Shown: positions 7,632 through 15,472 of the stretch, piece after piece
Numbering within the stretch: the first letter of the stretch is position 1
Layout of the letters: the number at the start of each line of letters is the position of its first letter
Origin: Bacillota bacterium
GTDB lineage: Bacteria > Bacillota > Dethiobacteria > DTU022
Direction of reading: 5' to 3'
Assembly: GCA_029552125.1 (NCBI GenBank)
Contig: JAKPEE010000084.1
Span: forward strand, 1-35,300
DNA: 35,300 nucleotides
Translations under genes and position numbers: made by a program
Notes under the pieces: generated by a model
Told to the model about the DNA's origin: nothing
What the model saw: the letters and a program-made list of their open reading frames with translations, nothing else
Databases searched by the model: none

Positions 7632-9107
7632 TCATCTCAAGCCATACTCTTTTTCAGCCTCTTCAACAATCTCCCGTAACTTTTCAACTGTCGTGTTGGG
7701 TAGAGGCTCGGGTTCATAGCTCTGCAAAATAGCATTGGCCTCTTCATAGGCTCGTTCTGTCATGGAACGCCCGCCGCTATTCAACCACCCGGTACGGTTC
7801 TGTCTGTCGATCAATATGCTCTGAGACTGCTCTTTTCGGAAATGGTGAAAAGTATGCTCATGGCTGACAAACTCGCCGCCCGGCCCTACTTCATGAATGA
7901 CCTCGAGGGCCATCTTTTCATCGGAAATTTCAATTCCTCCGATAACTTTTTTTATCATTTTAAAAATTTCGTTGTCAATCAGCAACTGGGCAAAATCAAA
8001 AGTGACGCCGAGCTCAAGCATGCCCGCACCATAAATTAAGTTAGCGCCGCCCTGGGCAGCTAACAATGCCGTTATTGTCTTTTCGTGGGCAGCCTGCGCA
8101 TCGGGAATCTTGCTGTCTGCCTACCCTCCGGCGACGAAGCTTGGCAACATGTAGTAGCGAGCCATTTTGGCTACGCAGGCTGAGATCATGCCAAGTTCCG
8201 GCGCTCCGACAGGGGTGGTGGAATAGCGCAGATCCATTATTGTTGTCGAACTACCATAAAGCACCGGGGCTCCTTTTGCCGCCAGCTGGCTTAGAACCAC
8301 AGCGCTTAAAACTTCGGCATTATGAGTTACCAGTGTACCGGCTAGAGTTACCGGAGCAGTCGCACCTGCCAGGGCCATCGAAATAATATTAACCGGTATT
8401 CCGGCCCGTGCCGCTTCAATAATGACATCGGTGCAGTCAGGAACCAACCTGAGTGGGCTGGTGGGACAAACATTGAAACTGATAATCGGTCTTCTTTTTA
8501 ACTCCGCACGGCCCCCGACCACTTCTGCGGCCATTTGAATAATTTTACGGCAATTATTAATGCCGTCAGCACCAATAAAGAAATGCTTGGTAGTATTTGG
8601 GAAAATGGCTTCGGCATTATGCAATGATTGAACTTTGCCATCGTAGTCAAGCGCTGTTACTGCCCGGTAATTGATATCGAGCTCACCAAGATAATCACTT
8701 AGCCTGGCCGCATCGGCAACATCCTTTTTGGTTGACTTTCGGTGTTTTCGGGTAACAGGATCAATGATGGCTACCCCTTCGCCAAAATTGACGAAGCCGA
8801 CCCTGGAGCCTTCAATCACGAAATCTTTATTGGGGTTCCTTCCAGCCAGGCGAACCGATGCCGGAGCGGAGCGTACAGCATCTTCAACCATGTAAGCAGG
8901 CATCTTAACCAGGCCACTATTAAAATCTACATCAGCCCCACCTTCGGCAAAAAGCTCCAGTGCATCTCTGCTCTCTGCTTTTATACCCGTATTGCGTAGA
9001 ACATCAAGAGTGGCTAAATGCAGGGTGTTCAAATCGTCTTCAGTCAAAATATTCAAGCCCGTACCACTAAATCTACTGACTCCAACCTGCAGGTTTCTTA
9101 ATGCCAT
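7632..9107 (-). CDS. mttB: Trimethylamine:corrinoid methyltransferase with in-frame amber (pyrrolysine) codon
   Basis: Read through one TAG, the gene gives 491 residues: 328, pyrrolysine at 329, then 162 more. Methanogen MttB is about 495 residues with pyrrolysine near 334. The flanks GG-Pyl-ADSKIPDAQA are the MttB signature, and the rest (INFGEG-like VNFGEGVAI, FNVCPTSPLRL, YGSSTTIMD, and the C-terminal LIYGAGMLELG) is typical of COG5598. Many MttB relatives lack pyrrolysine and act on betaine-like quaternary amines, so the TAG favours true trimethylamine use. The enzyme methylates a corrinoid protein, but no dedicated MttC gene adjoins it. The ATG follows GGAGGTG. Without read-through it would be called as two fragments, 8121-9107 and 7632-8066. 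It has its own sigma-54 promoter. Confidence 0.95.
8121..8123 (-). other. In-frame TAG read as pyrrolysine in mttB
   Basis: The codon lies between VAGG and ADSKIPD, the conserved pyrrolysine position of trimethylamine methyltransferases. The frame continues for 162 codons. Confidence 0.95.
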
Positions 9108-9234
9108 ATAAATTCACCTCCATGCTTTTTATTTATTACCCAATTAACCGGCTTGTTCAAGAACACCTCCTTTAGTATAATAGTTAATTACCAAAAATCT
9201 ATAAATGCTAAACCGCCAGTAAGTAAGATAAGAA

Positions 9235-9250
9235 TGCAAAAAACATGCCA
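9235..9250 (-). promoter_or_regulatory. Sigma-54 promoter of mttB
   Basis: On the minus strand the site is TGGCATGTTTTTTGCA, differing from TGGCACG-N4-TTGCW by one base (C to T) in the -24 element. GG and GC spacing is correct. Transcription should start near 9224, giving a leader of about 115 bases before mttB. The -24 element is also the 3' arm of a hairpin (see the next entry). Confidence 0.75.
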
Positions 9251-9275
9251 TTTTTTAAACAACATGGCATGTTTT
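9238..9275 (-). terminator. Hairpin with short U-tract overlapping the mttB promoter
   Basis: AAAACATGCCAT (9240-9251) and ATGGCATGTTTT (9264-9275) pair over 12 bp around a 12-base loop. On the minus strand the core ATGGCATG arm is followed by six T. It stands about 95-130 bp after the stop of the regulator gene, so it could end that transcript. The same bases form the -24 box of the mttB promoter, so the palindrome could instead be a protein-binding site. Confidence 0.45.
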
Positions 9276-9368
9276 GTTCGTGCAGGTTCCAGATAAGTAA
9301 TGTATTTCTTGAGTTAACATTCCTATACCTCAATAATCTATTTTTTCATTATAACATGCAATAATAGA

Positions 9369-11108
9369 TTAATTGCCTCCTTTTTTCATTCTTTTGAGAA
9401 TACGTGCCACTGTCGATTGCGCTATCCCCAGGGCATCCGCCGCTTTGTAAGTGGATCCATACAGGTTGTATGCTTTTTCCACCAACTGGTGCTCCAGTTC
9501 GTGCTTGGCCTGCTTGTAAGGAATAATCTCAGGGCAATAGACTCTTTCTTTTCTGGGCTCGGCATCAGCCAACAATTCAGGGAAACTCTCACGAGTCTCG
9601 ATTTCATCTCCATAAATCACTACCAACCTTTCAAGCACATGCTCTAACTCACGCACATTACCGGGCCAGGGGTAAATGGTTAACTCTTTAACCAACTGGT
9701 TGTTTATAGCAACATTTTTATTGTACTTTCTGTTATATAAATCAAGATAATAATTTATCAAAGCCGGAATATCCTCACGGCGCTCTCTCAGGGGTGGAAT
9801 TTTAATCGATATGAGATTAAGACGGTAAAAGAGATCTTTCCGAAAACGCCCCTGCCGTACTTCTTCTTGCAAGTCACGGTTAGTAGCAACAATGATCCTG
9901 GTATCGACCTTTATTCTCTTCGTGCCCCCGATCCGGAAAAACTCCATATCCTGCAAGAACTCAAGCAATTTCACTTGGAGATCGTGTGAAATTTCACCTA
10001 TTTCGTCCAGGAAGAGAGTTCCCCCGTGCGCAAGCTCTATCTTCCCTATTCGTCCTTGTTTTTTAGCTCCGGTAAAAGCTCCGCCTTCATAGCCGAAGAG
10101 TTCAGAGCTAATCAGTGTATCGGGAAATGAAGCACAGTTAATTTTGACAAACGCGGCTTTTCTACGAGGGCTAAGAGCATGAATAGCCCGGGCAACTACC
10201 TCTTTGCCCACTCCTGTTTCTCCCTGGATCAGCACCGTAAGATTTTGGGGTGCAATTTTTTTGATCGTCTCTTTAATGTCCCGCATCTGGGCGCTTACTG
10301 AAATAAAATTTACCTGGGCAAATAACTCTTCTTGCATGATGCTCAGCTCGCTGTCTTTGCGCTTAAGTTCATCTTCTTTTGCTTCAAGCTTTTTTTTAGT
10401 TTCAACGAGCTCAGTCACATCTTTTGAAGTGCAAATTGTAAAAATAAGTTCGTTTTTATGGTTAAAAACAGGCACCCCGGTACAAAGGTGCCACTTGCGC
10501 CCTTCTTTTAAAAATTGTAATATATCAACTTTTTTCCTTTGCTTCAATACAGCCATGGCACCGCTGCTCGATATTATCTTTTCCTTAACCAGATCTTCAA
10601 CCATGCGCCCCTTCAGTTCGGAAACCTTAAGACCCAAAATCTGTGCACTCCTGGGGTTAACAAGGAGGATTTTACCCCTGTTATCGGTTACGAAAATCTC
10701 TTCCTGAAAGTTTTCTATAATCTCACTATACATGTGCAATTTTTTCCGTTCGAAAGCGCAATCGATTACGGAGATAGGGTTGCTGCTGCCATCGAGAGCT
10801 ACAACATAATCTGCCTCTAAACACTGAAGATCAAGCAAGCTCTGGTCTGATTTAAGGAACTGATAGTGCAAATTACCTTTGAGGTTTGCCAGAATAAAAT
10901 GGCCATTGTCTTTTTGCAAGAGCGCGTGCAAAACAGTTTTAATCGGATATAGCTTTCCGTTTTCTTTACCTTTTTTCGCGAAAATATAATCAACATCCGG
11001 AGGCAAATCTTTCACTTTTAACTTACGTAAAGGTAATTCTGCCGGCAGAACAAGCAAATTACGTTTCATTTCATACTGGCGGTTTTCCAATTTCACTACT
11101 CCATTCAA
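9369..11108 (-). CDS. PAS-domain sigma-54-dependent transcriptional activator
   Basis: The 579-residue protein has an unassigned N-terminal region (1-115), a PAS domain (about 125-235), a short coiled coil (235-262) and a sigma-54 AAA+ domain. The AAA+ domain holds the Walker A motif GETGVGKE (296-303), the sigma-54 contact loop GAFTGA (343-348) and Walker B GGTLFLDEIGE (362-372). A Fis-type helix-turn-helix ends the protein (KAADALGIAQSTVARILKRM). Such proteins open sigma-54 promoters using ATP. Two sigma-54 promoters, before mttB and mtbB, lie directly downstream, so it very probably switches on methylamine use and pyrrolysine decoding. The signal is unknown; a methylamine or a small ligand sensed by the PAS domain is a guess. 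The longest frame starts with TTG at 11108. A GTG four codons in is an alternative, and neither has a well-spaced ribosome site. Confidence 0.92.
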   Translation of the reverse strand: MNGVVKLENRQYEMKRNLLVLPAELPLRKLKVKDLPPDVDYIFAKKGKENGKLYPIKTVLHALLQKDNGHFILANLKGNLHYQFLKSDQSLLDLQCLEADYVVALDGSSNPISVIDCAFERKKLHMYSEIIENFQEEIFVTDNRGKILLVNPRSAQILGLKVSELKGRMVEDLVKEKIISSSGAMAVLKQRKKVDILQFLKEGRKWHLCTGVPVFNHKNELIFTICTSKDVTELVETKKKLEAKEDELKRKDSELSIMQEELFAQVNFISVSAQMRDIKETIKKIAPQNLTVLIQGETGVGKEVVARAIHALSPRRKAAFVKINCASFPDTLISSELFGYEGGAFTGAKKQGRIGKIELAHGGTLFLDEIGEISHDLQVKLLEFLQDMEFFRIGGTKRIKVDTRIIVATNRDLQEEVRQGRFRKDLFYRLNLISIKIPPLRERREDIPALINYYLDLYNRKYNKNVAINNQLVKELTIYPWPGNVRELEHVLERLVVIYGDEIETRESFPELLADAEPRKERVYCPEIIPYKQAKHELEHQLVEKAYNLYGSTYKAADALGIAQSTVARILKRMKKGGN

Positions 11109-11335
11109 TTACCTTTTTATTAATGCTTCGTCGACTGAAGCTGAAAATCCTTCAATCTTCCCTTAGTTTGGGCGATTCTGCACTGTCAGAACAAAGACGT
11201 TGATAGCACACATTTTTAATCTATTTAAGAAATGCCAGAGTAATCTTTTTTTGCATTAGTTGCTGCTCTATTTACATATTTCTAAATGTGCCAATATAGT
11301 CACCCCCGCCAGTGCAACTTAATAATTCGGAAATT
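11109..11335. other. Intergenic stretch upstream of the regulator
   Basis: This AT-rich stretch of about 230 bp has no coding frame of note. It must contain the promoter of the sigma-54 activator gene, but I could not identify convincing -35/-10 or -24/-12 boxes. A TGGCAC at 11288-11293 (minus) lacks a GC at the proper distance. It marks the transition from the AT-richer methylamine region to the GC-richer region that follows. Confidence 0.4.
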
Positions 11336-11491
11336 ATGGGTGCAGCTGGCCCCGGAGAAAGAGGAGGCATATACGGCGCTGATACCAGTCAATATTCCGC
11401 TAGAGCAGTTGAACAGAGGCATATGATTCTTGAAGAAGCAATCGCTGAAGAGCAGGAATACAGGCAACTACTTGCACAGTACTTTTTTTAA
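11336..11491 (+). CDS. Possible 51-residue small protein or gene remnant
   Basis: A plus-strand frame runs from ATG at 11336 to TAA at 11491. It encodes a glycine-rich start (MGAAGPGERGG) and then an amphipathic, glutamate-rich helix (EQRHMILEEAIAEEQEYRQL). The composition is protein-like, but there is no ribosome site before the ATG and no recognised relative. It is the only plus-strand candidate among minus-strand genes, and it sits at the compositional boundary of the methylamine region. It could be the tail of a lost gene. Confidence 0.25.
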   Translation: MGAAGPGERGGIYGADTSQYSARAVEQRHMILEEAIAEEQEYRQLLAQYFF

Positions 11492-11503
11492 GCGCTAAAG
11501 GGT

Positions 11504-11545
11504 AAAAAAAACGGACGGCGTTGCCATATGCAGGCACTGCCGTCC
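11504..11545 (-). terminator. Intrinsic terminator of the flavodiiron gene
   Basis: GGACGGC (11513-11519) pairs with GCCGTCC (11539-11545), with an inner TGCC/GGCA. On the minus strand it is followed by eight T (11504-11511). On the plus strand TCTTTTT follows at 11549-11555, so it could work in both directions. It lies about 65 bp after the flavodiiron gene stop. Confidence 0.8.
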
Positions 11546-11610
11546 CGGTCTTTTTCTGTTAAGGCTAACCGCTAAGAATCATTCTGTTCAGCAGAGATGT
11601 GCGCCTCGCC

Positions 11611-12810
11611 TTAGCTTTCGGCCACTATCTTGCCGATCTCCTGTCCGAACTCCCGGGCCGCGGCCAGGGCGTCTGCATCAGGGTTCCACAGCATCTTCAG
11701 GCCGTCGTTGACCACCTCGAAACCGGCATCGGCCAGCCCCTGGGCGATGAGCTTGACCGATTCGCCGCTCCACCCGTAACAGCCGAAGGCGGCTCCTTTT
11801 TTCTGCTGGAACTGCAGCCCTCTGATCATATCGAGCAGCGCGGCGATGGAATGGAGGGTGCGCTTGTTGATCGTCGGCGAGCCGACCACAATCATTTTTG
11901 ACTTGAACACTTCAGTAATAATATCGTTAATATCGGAGCGGGCCACGTTGTAAAGCTTGATGTTGACGCTGTCGTTGGCGCTCTTGATCCCGGCGGCAAT
12001 GGCCTCGGCAGCCCGCCTGGTGCCGTTCCACATGGTATCGTAAATTACCGTGACCTGGTTTTCACTGTATGCGTCCGCCCACTCCAGGTATTTATGCACA
12101 ATCTGCAGGGGATCTTTACGCCAGATCACGCCGTGGCTGGGGCAAATCAACTCCACGGGCAGGTTCAGGCCGACCACCTCGTTGATTTTGGCGGTAACCA
12201 GCTTGCTGAACGGCGTCAGGATATTGGCGTAGTACTTGATTGCTTCCCGGTAGAGTTCGTCCTGGTCCACCAGGTCGTTATACATGTATTCCGAGGCGTA
12301 ATGCTGGCCGAAGGCGTCGTTGGGGAAGAGGATATTTTCGCCGGTGAGATAGCAGAACATGCTGTCCGGCCAGTGCAGCAACTTCGCCTCCACAAAGATG
12401 AGCTCTTTCCCGCCGCCTAAATCCAGCTTGTCGCCCGTTTTGACCGGCACGAAGTTCCAGTCCTGGTGGAATTGGCCTTTGAGCGATTTAACCCCGGCGG
12501 CGGTGCAGTAGACCGGCGTGCCGGGGATTTCCCGCATCAGCTCCGGCAGGGCGCCGCTGTGATCCACCTCGCCATGGTTGGCGATAACATAGTCAATGTT
12601 GTTCAGGTCAATCTCTTTTTTCAGGTTTTCCACAAACTCGCGGGCAAAGGGCGTCCAGACTGTATCGATCAGTGCTGTTTTTTCTCCTCTAACCAGGTAA
12701 GAATTGTAGGTGGTGCCCTTGTGGGTGGTTAACTCTTCGCCGTGGAATTTTCGCAGCTCCCAATCCACCTTGCCTACCCAGGTGACACTGTCTCTGATTT
12801 TAAAGGCCAT
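11611..12810 (-). CDS. fprA: Flavodiiron protein (A-type flavoprotein, O2/NO reductase)
   Basis: The 399-residue protein has an N-terminal metallo-beta-lactamase-like domain holding a diiron site and a C-terminal flavodoxin domain that binds FMN. The iron ligands are visible as HGEVDH (residues 79-84, the usual H-x-E-x-D-H), LHWPD, the ND in FPNDAFG and SHG. The flavodoxin part starts at VIYDTMWNGT. In anaerobes these enzymes reduce oxygen to water or nitric oxide to N2O, fed by rubredoxin or a similar carrier. The ATG at 12810 has an AAGGAGGG site; the frame extends a further 8 codons, which is less likely. It has its own promoter and terminator and appears monocistronic. Confidence 0.95.
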   Translation of the reverse strand: MAFKIRDSVTWVGKVDWELRKFHGEELTTHKGTTYNSYLVRGEKTALIDTVWTPFAREFVENLKKEIDLNNIDYVIANHGEVDHSGALPELMREIPGTPVYCTAAGVKSLKGQFHQDWNFVPVKTGDKLDLGGGKELIFVEAKLLHWPDSMFCYLTGENILFPNDAFGQHYASEYMYNDLVDQDELYREAIKYYANILTPFSKLVTAKINEVVGLNLPVELICPSHGVIWRKDPLQIVHKYLEWADAYSENQVTVIYDTMWNGTRRAAEAIAAGIKSANDSVNIKLYNVARSDINDIITEVFKSKMIVVGSPTINKRTLHSIAALLDMIRGLQFQQKKGAAFGCYGWSGESVKLIAQGLADAGFEVVNDGLKMLWNPDADALAAAREFGQEIGKIVAES

Positions 12811-12857
12811 TACAAATCCCTCCTTAAGTTCCATAATGCAGGTATATGGTTACGATG

Positions 12858-12887
12858 ATTATACTATTATTCCTCTATGTTTTACAA
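12858..12887 (-). promoter_or_regulatory. Sigma-A promoter of the flavodiiron gene
   Basis: On the minus strand TTGTAA (12882-12887) and TATAAT (12858-12863) are separated by 18 bp. The -10 box is perfect and the -35 box matches 4 of 6. The start of transcription would fall about 40 bases before the ATG at 12810. Confidence 0.6.
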
Positions 12888-13001
12888 TATTACTTCCATT
12901 GCTTTCCTTGACCAGCCGCATTACCCCCATCTGCGCTTTTATTACAGGCTGGGACCCGGCCTGTTCTACCGGGTTGAAAATGTTTAAGCCGCCGGCGGTT
13001 T

Positions 13002-13724
13002 TTATCCGGCAGCGGCTTCCCGGGCGCGCTTTTTCTGGGCGAAATGAACAAGAACGGTGCCGATTTCATAAAGAATCATCAGCGGAATGGCCATCAGTAT
13101 CTGGGAGAAGACATCGGGAGGGGTAAGGATTGCTGCAAAGATGAGAATGATCAGCAGGGCATATTTGCGGTTGCGCCGCAAAAATTCTTTGTTCAAAATA
13201 CCGATACTGCCCAGGAACCAGAAGACCAGGGGCAGTTGGAAAACCAGGCCGAAGGAAAACAAGAAGGTGGTGACAAAAGAGATGTAGCGGGCGATGCTAA
13301 ATTCAGCCACCAGGTCTTCCGCGGAAAAGCTGAGAAAAAAGTTTAAGGCAAAGGGCAAGGCGACAAAGTAAGCGAAGCCGAGACCGAGGATAAACAAAAT
13401 GTACATGGCCAGGGTCAGCAAAAAGGCGGTTCGCCGCTTGCGCTGCGTAACCGCCATAATCAAGGCCACCACCTGGTAGAGGATAATGGGCAGGGTAACC
13501 AGGGCGGCGGCGATAAAAGAAAGGCGCAAGTCTGCCAGGAGCGCTTCAGAGGGGGTAAGGTAAATCATTCTCATCTCCAGCTCTACTCCCGGCAACATCA
13601 GCAGATGTCTGATTTCCTCAATAAAGGTAAAGCAGGCTATGGTCGTTAAAAAAACAGACACCGTTATGATGATTAAACGCTTGCGCAACTGCTCCAGCAA
13701 GCGTATTAAAACCTCTTTTTCCAT
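13002..13724 (-). CDS. tatC: Sec-independent protein translocase TatC
   Basis: TatC is the membrane receptor that recognises twin-arginine signal peptides of folded exported proteins. The 240-residue protein has the TatC layout: an N-terminal helix with LRKRLIIITVSVF, six hydrophobic segments, the LTPSEAL periplasmic motif and the late TPPDVFSQ motif with the following membrane helix. The preferred ATG at 13724 lies 5 bases after GGAGG; the frame extends 5 codons upstream. No tatA is in the window, so the partner must be elsewhere. The start lies 24 bp after the stop of the upstream TPR-like gene. Confidence 0.93.
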   Translation of the reverse strand: MEKEVLIRLLEQLRKRLIIITVSVFLTTIACFTFIEEIRHLLMLPGVELEMRMIYLTPSEALLADLRLSFIAAALVTLPIILYQVVALIMAVTQRKRRTAFLLTLAMYILFILGLGFAYFVALPFALNFFLSFSAEDLVAEFSIARYISFVTTFLFSFGLVFQLPLVFWFLGSIGILNKEFLRRNRKYALLIILIFAAILTPPDVFSQILMAIPLMILYEIGTVLVHFAQKKRAREAAAG

Positions 13725-13748
13725 CGCCGCCTCCAGCATGTTTCATTT

Positions 13749-14603
13749 CTAATCGCTTTTATCTTCGGCCTTCTCTCCGGCAGGTTTTTCTTCCGGTTTT
13801 TCTTTCTGTTTTTCTTCCGGTTTTTCTTCCTTTTCGGTAAGCCTATCCCGGTACTGCTGCGCCTGGCTGTAAAGGCTGCTCTCTTCTTCCTCTGTTTCCA
13901 GGATATGATCGAGCTGTGCCAGGGCGGTCTCCTTATCGTCCTGGTGCTCCGCCGCCAGGATGGCCAGGTAATAGCGGTCCATGTTATCGGCCTCTTCATC
14001 GGCGATGCGCTGATCCAGGTAGGCGCGAAGCCAGGTAATCTCCTCTTCCTGCTGCTCTTTCATTTCCTCCTGCGAGAGGAAGTTGATCAATTGCAGGTGC
14101 ACCTCAGCCCGCGGGGATTCGCGCAGCAGCCCGGCAAGAAGCGCCACCCGCTCCTGGATGGTCTCCTCATCTGCTTCCGCGGTTTGGTAGGCATAAAGCA
14201 GATTAATGTGGTAGCCCAGCTCATCCGGGGCCAGTTCGATCAGGTCCAGGTAGACTGCTACCAGTTTCTGCTTGAGTTCGGCCTGGTCTACGCTGGCATC
14301 GGGAAGTATCTGCCCGAACGCAAGCAAATTGTAATAGCATCCGGCCAGCGCTTCCAGAACCGCCACGGTAGGGCCGTGTTCTTCAATAAAATTTTCATAA
14401 TGTTCGGCCTGGTCGCGATAATATTCCAGGTAATCTTCCATCTTCCAGTCCCCGGCGGGATTCTGGGCCCGGCCGGTGATATAGTCCAGATAATAGATGA
14501 TGGAAGAAACCAGCATGCCTAAGGCTACAACTCCGGCCACAATGGCCGCCCAGCGCTGCTGCCTGAATTTGCGGCGTGAGCTTTTCTGTTTCTTACTTGC
14601 CAA
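13749..14603 (-). CDS. Membrane-anchored helical-repeat (TPR-like) protein
   Basis: The protein has a basic N-terminus, one transmembrane segment (WAAIVAGVVALGMLVSSIIYY), then an alpha-helical, glutamate- and leucine-rich domain with TPR-like spacing. It ends in a low-complexity tail made of repeated EEKPEEK-type units. No enzyme motif is seen. It is probably a scaffold or adaptor facing outward. The frame opens at a GTG (14642), but the GAGGGGG site 8 bases before the TTG at 14603 favours the later start. The stop is TAG. It sits between tatC and the zinc-ribbon coiled-coil gene, so it may share their operon. The function is unknown. Confidence 0.7.
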   Translation of the reverse strand: MASKKQKSSRRKFRQQRWAAIVAGVVALGMLVSSIIYYLDYITGRAQNPAGDWKMEDYLEYYRDQAEHYENFIEEHGPTVAVLEALAGCYYNLLAFGQILPDASVDQAELKQKLVAVYLDLIELAPDELGYHINLLYAYQTAEADEETIQERVALLAGLLRESPRAEVHLQLINFLSQEEMKEQQEEEITWLRAYLDQRIADEEADNMDRYYLAILAAEHQDDKETALAQLDHILETEEEESSLYSQAQQYRDRLTEKEEKPEEKQKEKPEEKPAGEKAEDKSD

Positions 14604-14705
14604 GGGCTTTACCCCCTCTCTAGGGCCATATGCTGTCGTCACACGGCCATGCTTGACTCAATTCAATGCCTATTATATAGCCTCCCCGGTAATCCTTCAA
14701 CCTGT

Positions 14706-15425
14706 TTAATCATGATCTGAAAGTTTTACCAGCAGGCGCCCGCAGCTTTCACAGTAAACCAGCGCCTCGGGATTAAACAGAAAACCCCGCTGCGCCGAAG
14801 AGATGAAAACCCCGCATCCGCCGCAAACATCCTCTACGACCCGGGCCAGGGCCCGTCCCCCGTGCTTCTGCGCCAGAAGCTGGTATCGATCCAAAAGGCG
14901 GGGCTCGATGTGCGCAGCCAGCTCTTCTCTTTGCCGGCGCAGTTGCTCCAGATCGCCCTTAATGCGCTTTAAGGTCTCGCCAAGCTCCGTTTCTTTACTC
15001 TGCCTGTTAGTTTCTTTTTCCTGGAGCCTGGCCGCTTTGCCCCGCAACTCTTCATCACCGCTTTCGATGGCCTCCATCAGCTCCAGCGTCTCATCTTCCC
15101 GCGCCTGCTGCTCTTTTTCCAGAAGGCCAAGCTTTATCTCCATCTGCTCCAGCTCGCGCACGTTGGATACTTCGCCTCCGTAGAGCCTTTTGCGCAGTGC
15201 CGTGCGGCTATCACTGTTTTTCTGTAAATCCATCTCCAGAATTTTTAACCGTTTACGCTGATTTTTCAGCGTTTCTTCCGCTTCGGCCAGTTCACCCCGC
15301 AGCCTCTCCACCTCTTCCGTGGCTGCTTGCAGCTCCTGGCGCAAAGGGGTATGCTCTTCTTCCTCTTCCAAGGCTTTTATGGCCAGATCGATTTCTTGTA
15401 GTTGCCATAGCTGTTCCAGGCCCAT
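14706..15425 (-). CDS. Coiled-coil protein with C4 zinc ribbon (DUF164/CT398 family)
   Basis: About 180 residues form a long charged coiled coil, followed by a C-terminal zinc ribbon with two cysteine pairs (CGGCG and CESCG). This is the DUF164 family, sometimes described as a putative nucleic-acid-binding or flagellar-export-linked protein; its exact function is not settled. In Firmicutes it commonly follows the nif3-like gene, as here (48 bp away). The ATG at 15425 follows AGAGAGGTG by 6 bases; the frame extends 15 codons further. Confidence 0.88.
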   Translation of the reverse strand: MGLEQLWQLQEIDLAIKALEEEEEHTPLRQELQAATEEVERLRGELAEAEETLKNQRKRLKILEMDLQKNSDSRTALRKRLYGGEVSNVRELEQMEIKLGLLEKEQQAREDETLELMEAIESGDEELRGKAARLQEKETNRQSKETELGETLKRIKGDLEQLRRQREELAAHIEPRLLDRYQLLAQKHGGRALARVVEDVCGGCGVFISSAQRGFLFNPEALVYCESCGRLLVKLSDHD

Positions 15426-15472
15426 TATTCTCACCTCTCTCTTAATAAAAAAGGGCGGGTATTGACCCACCC

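Noticed and set aside
11288-11293. Sigma-54 promoter for the activator gene itself
   Set aside because: TGGCAC is present on the minus strand but no GC lies at the required distance for a -12 element.
13905-14522. 205-codon plus-strand frame opposite the TPR-like gene
   Set aside because: It is antisense to a gene with clear membrane and helical design. Its composition is what the reverse strand of such a gene gives.
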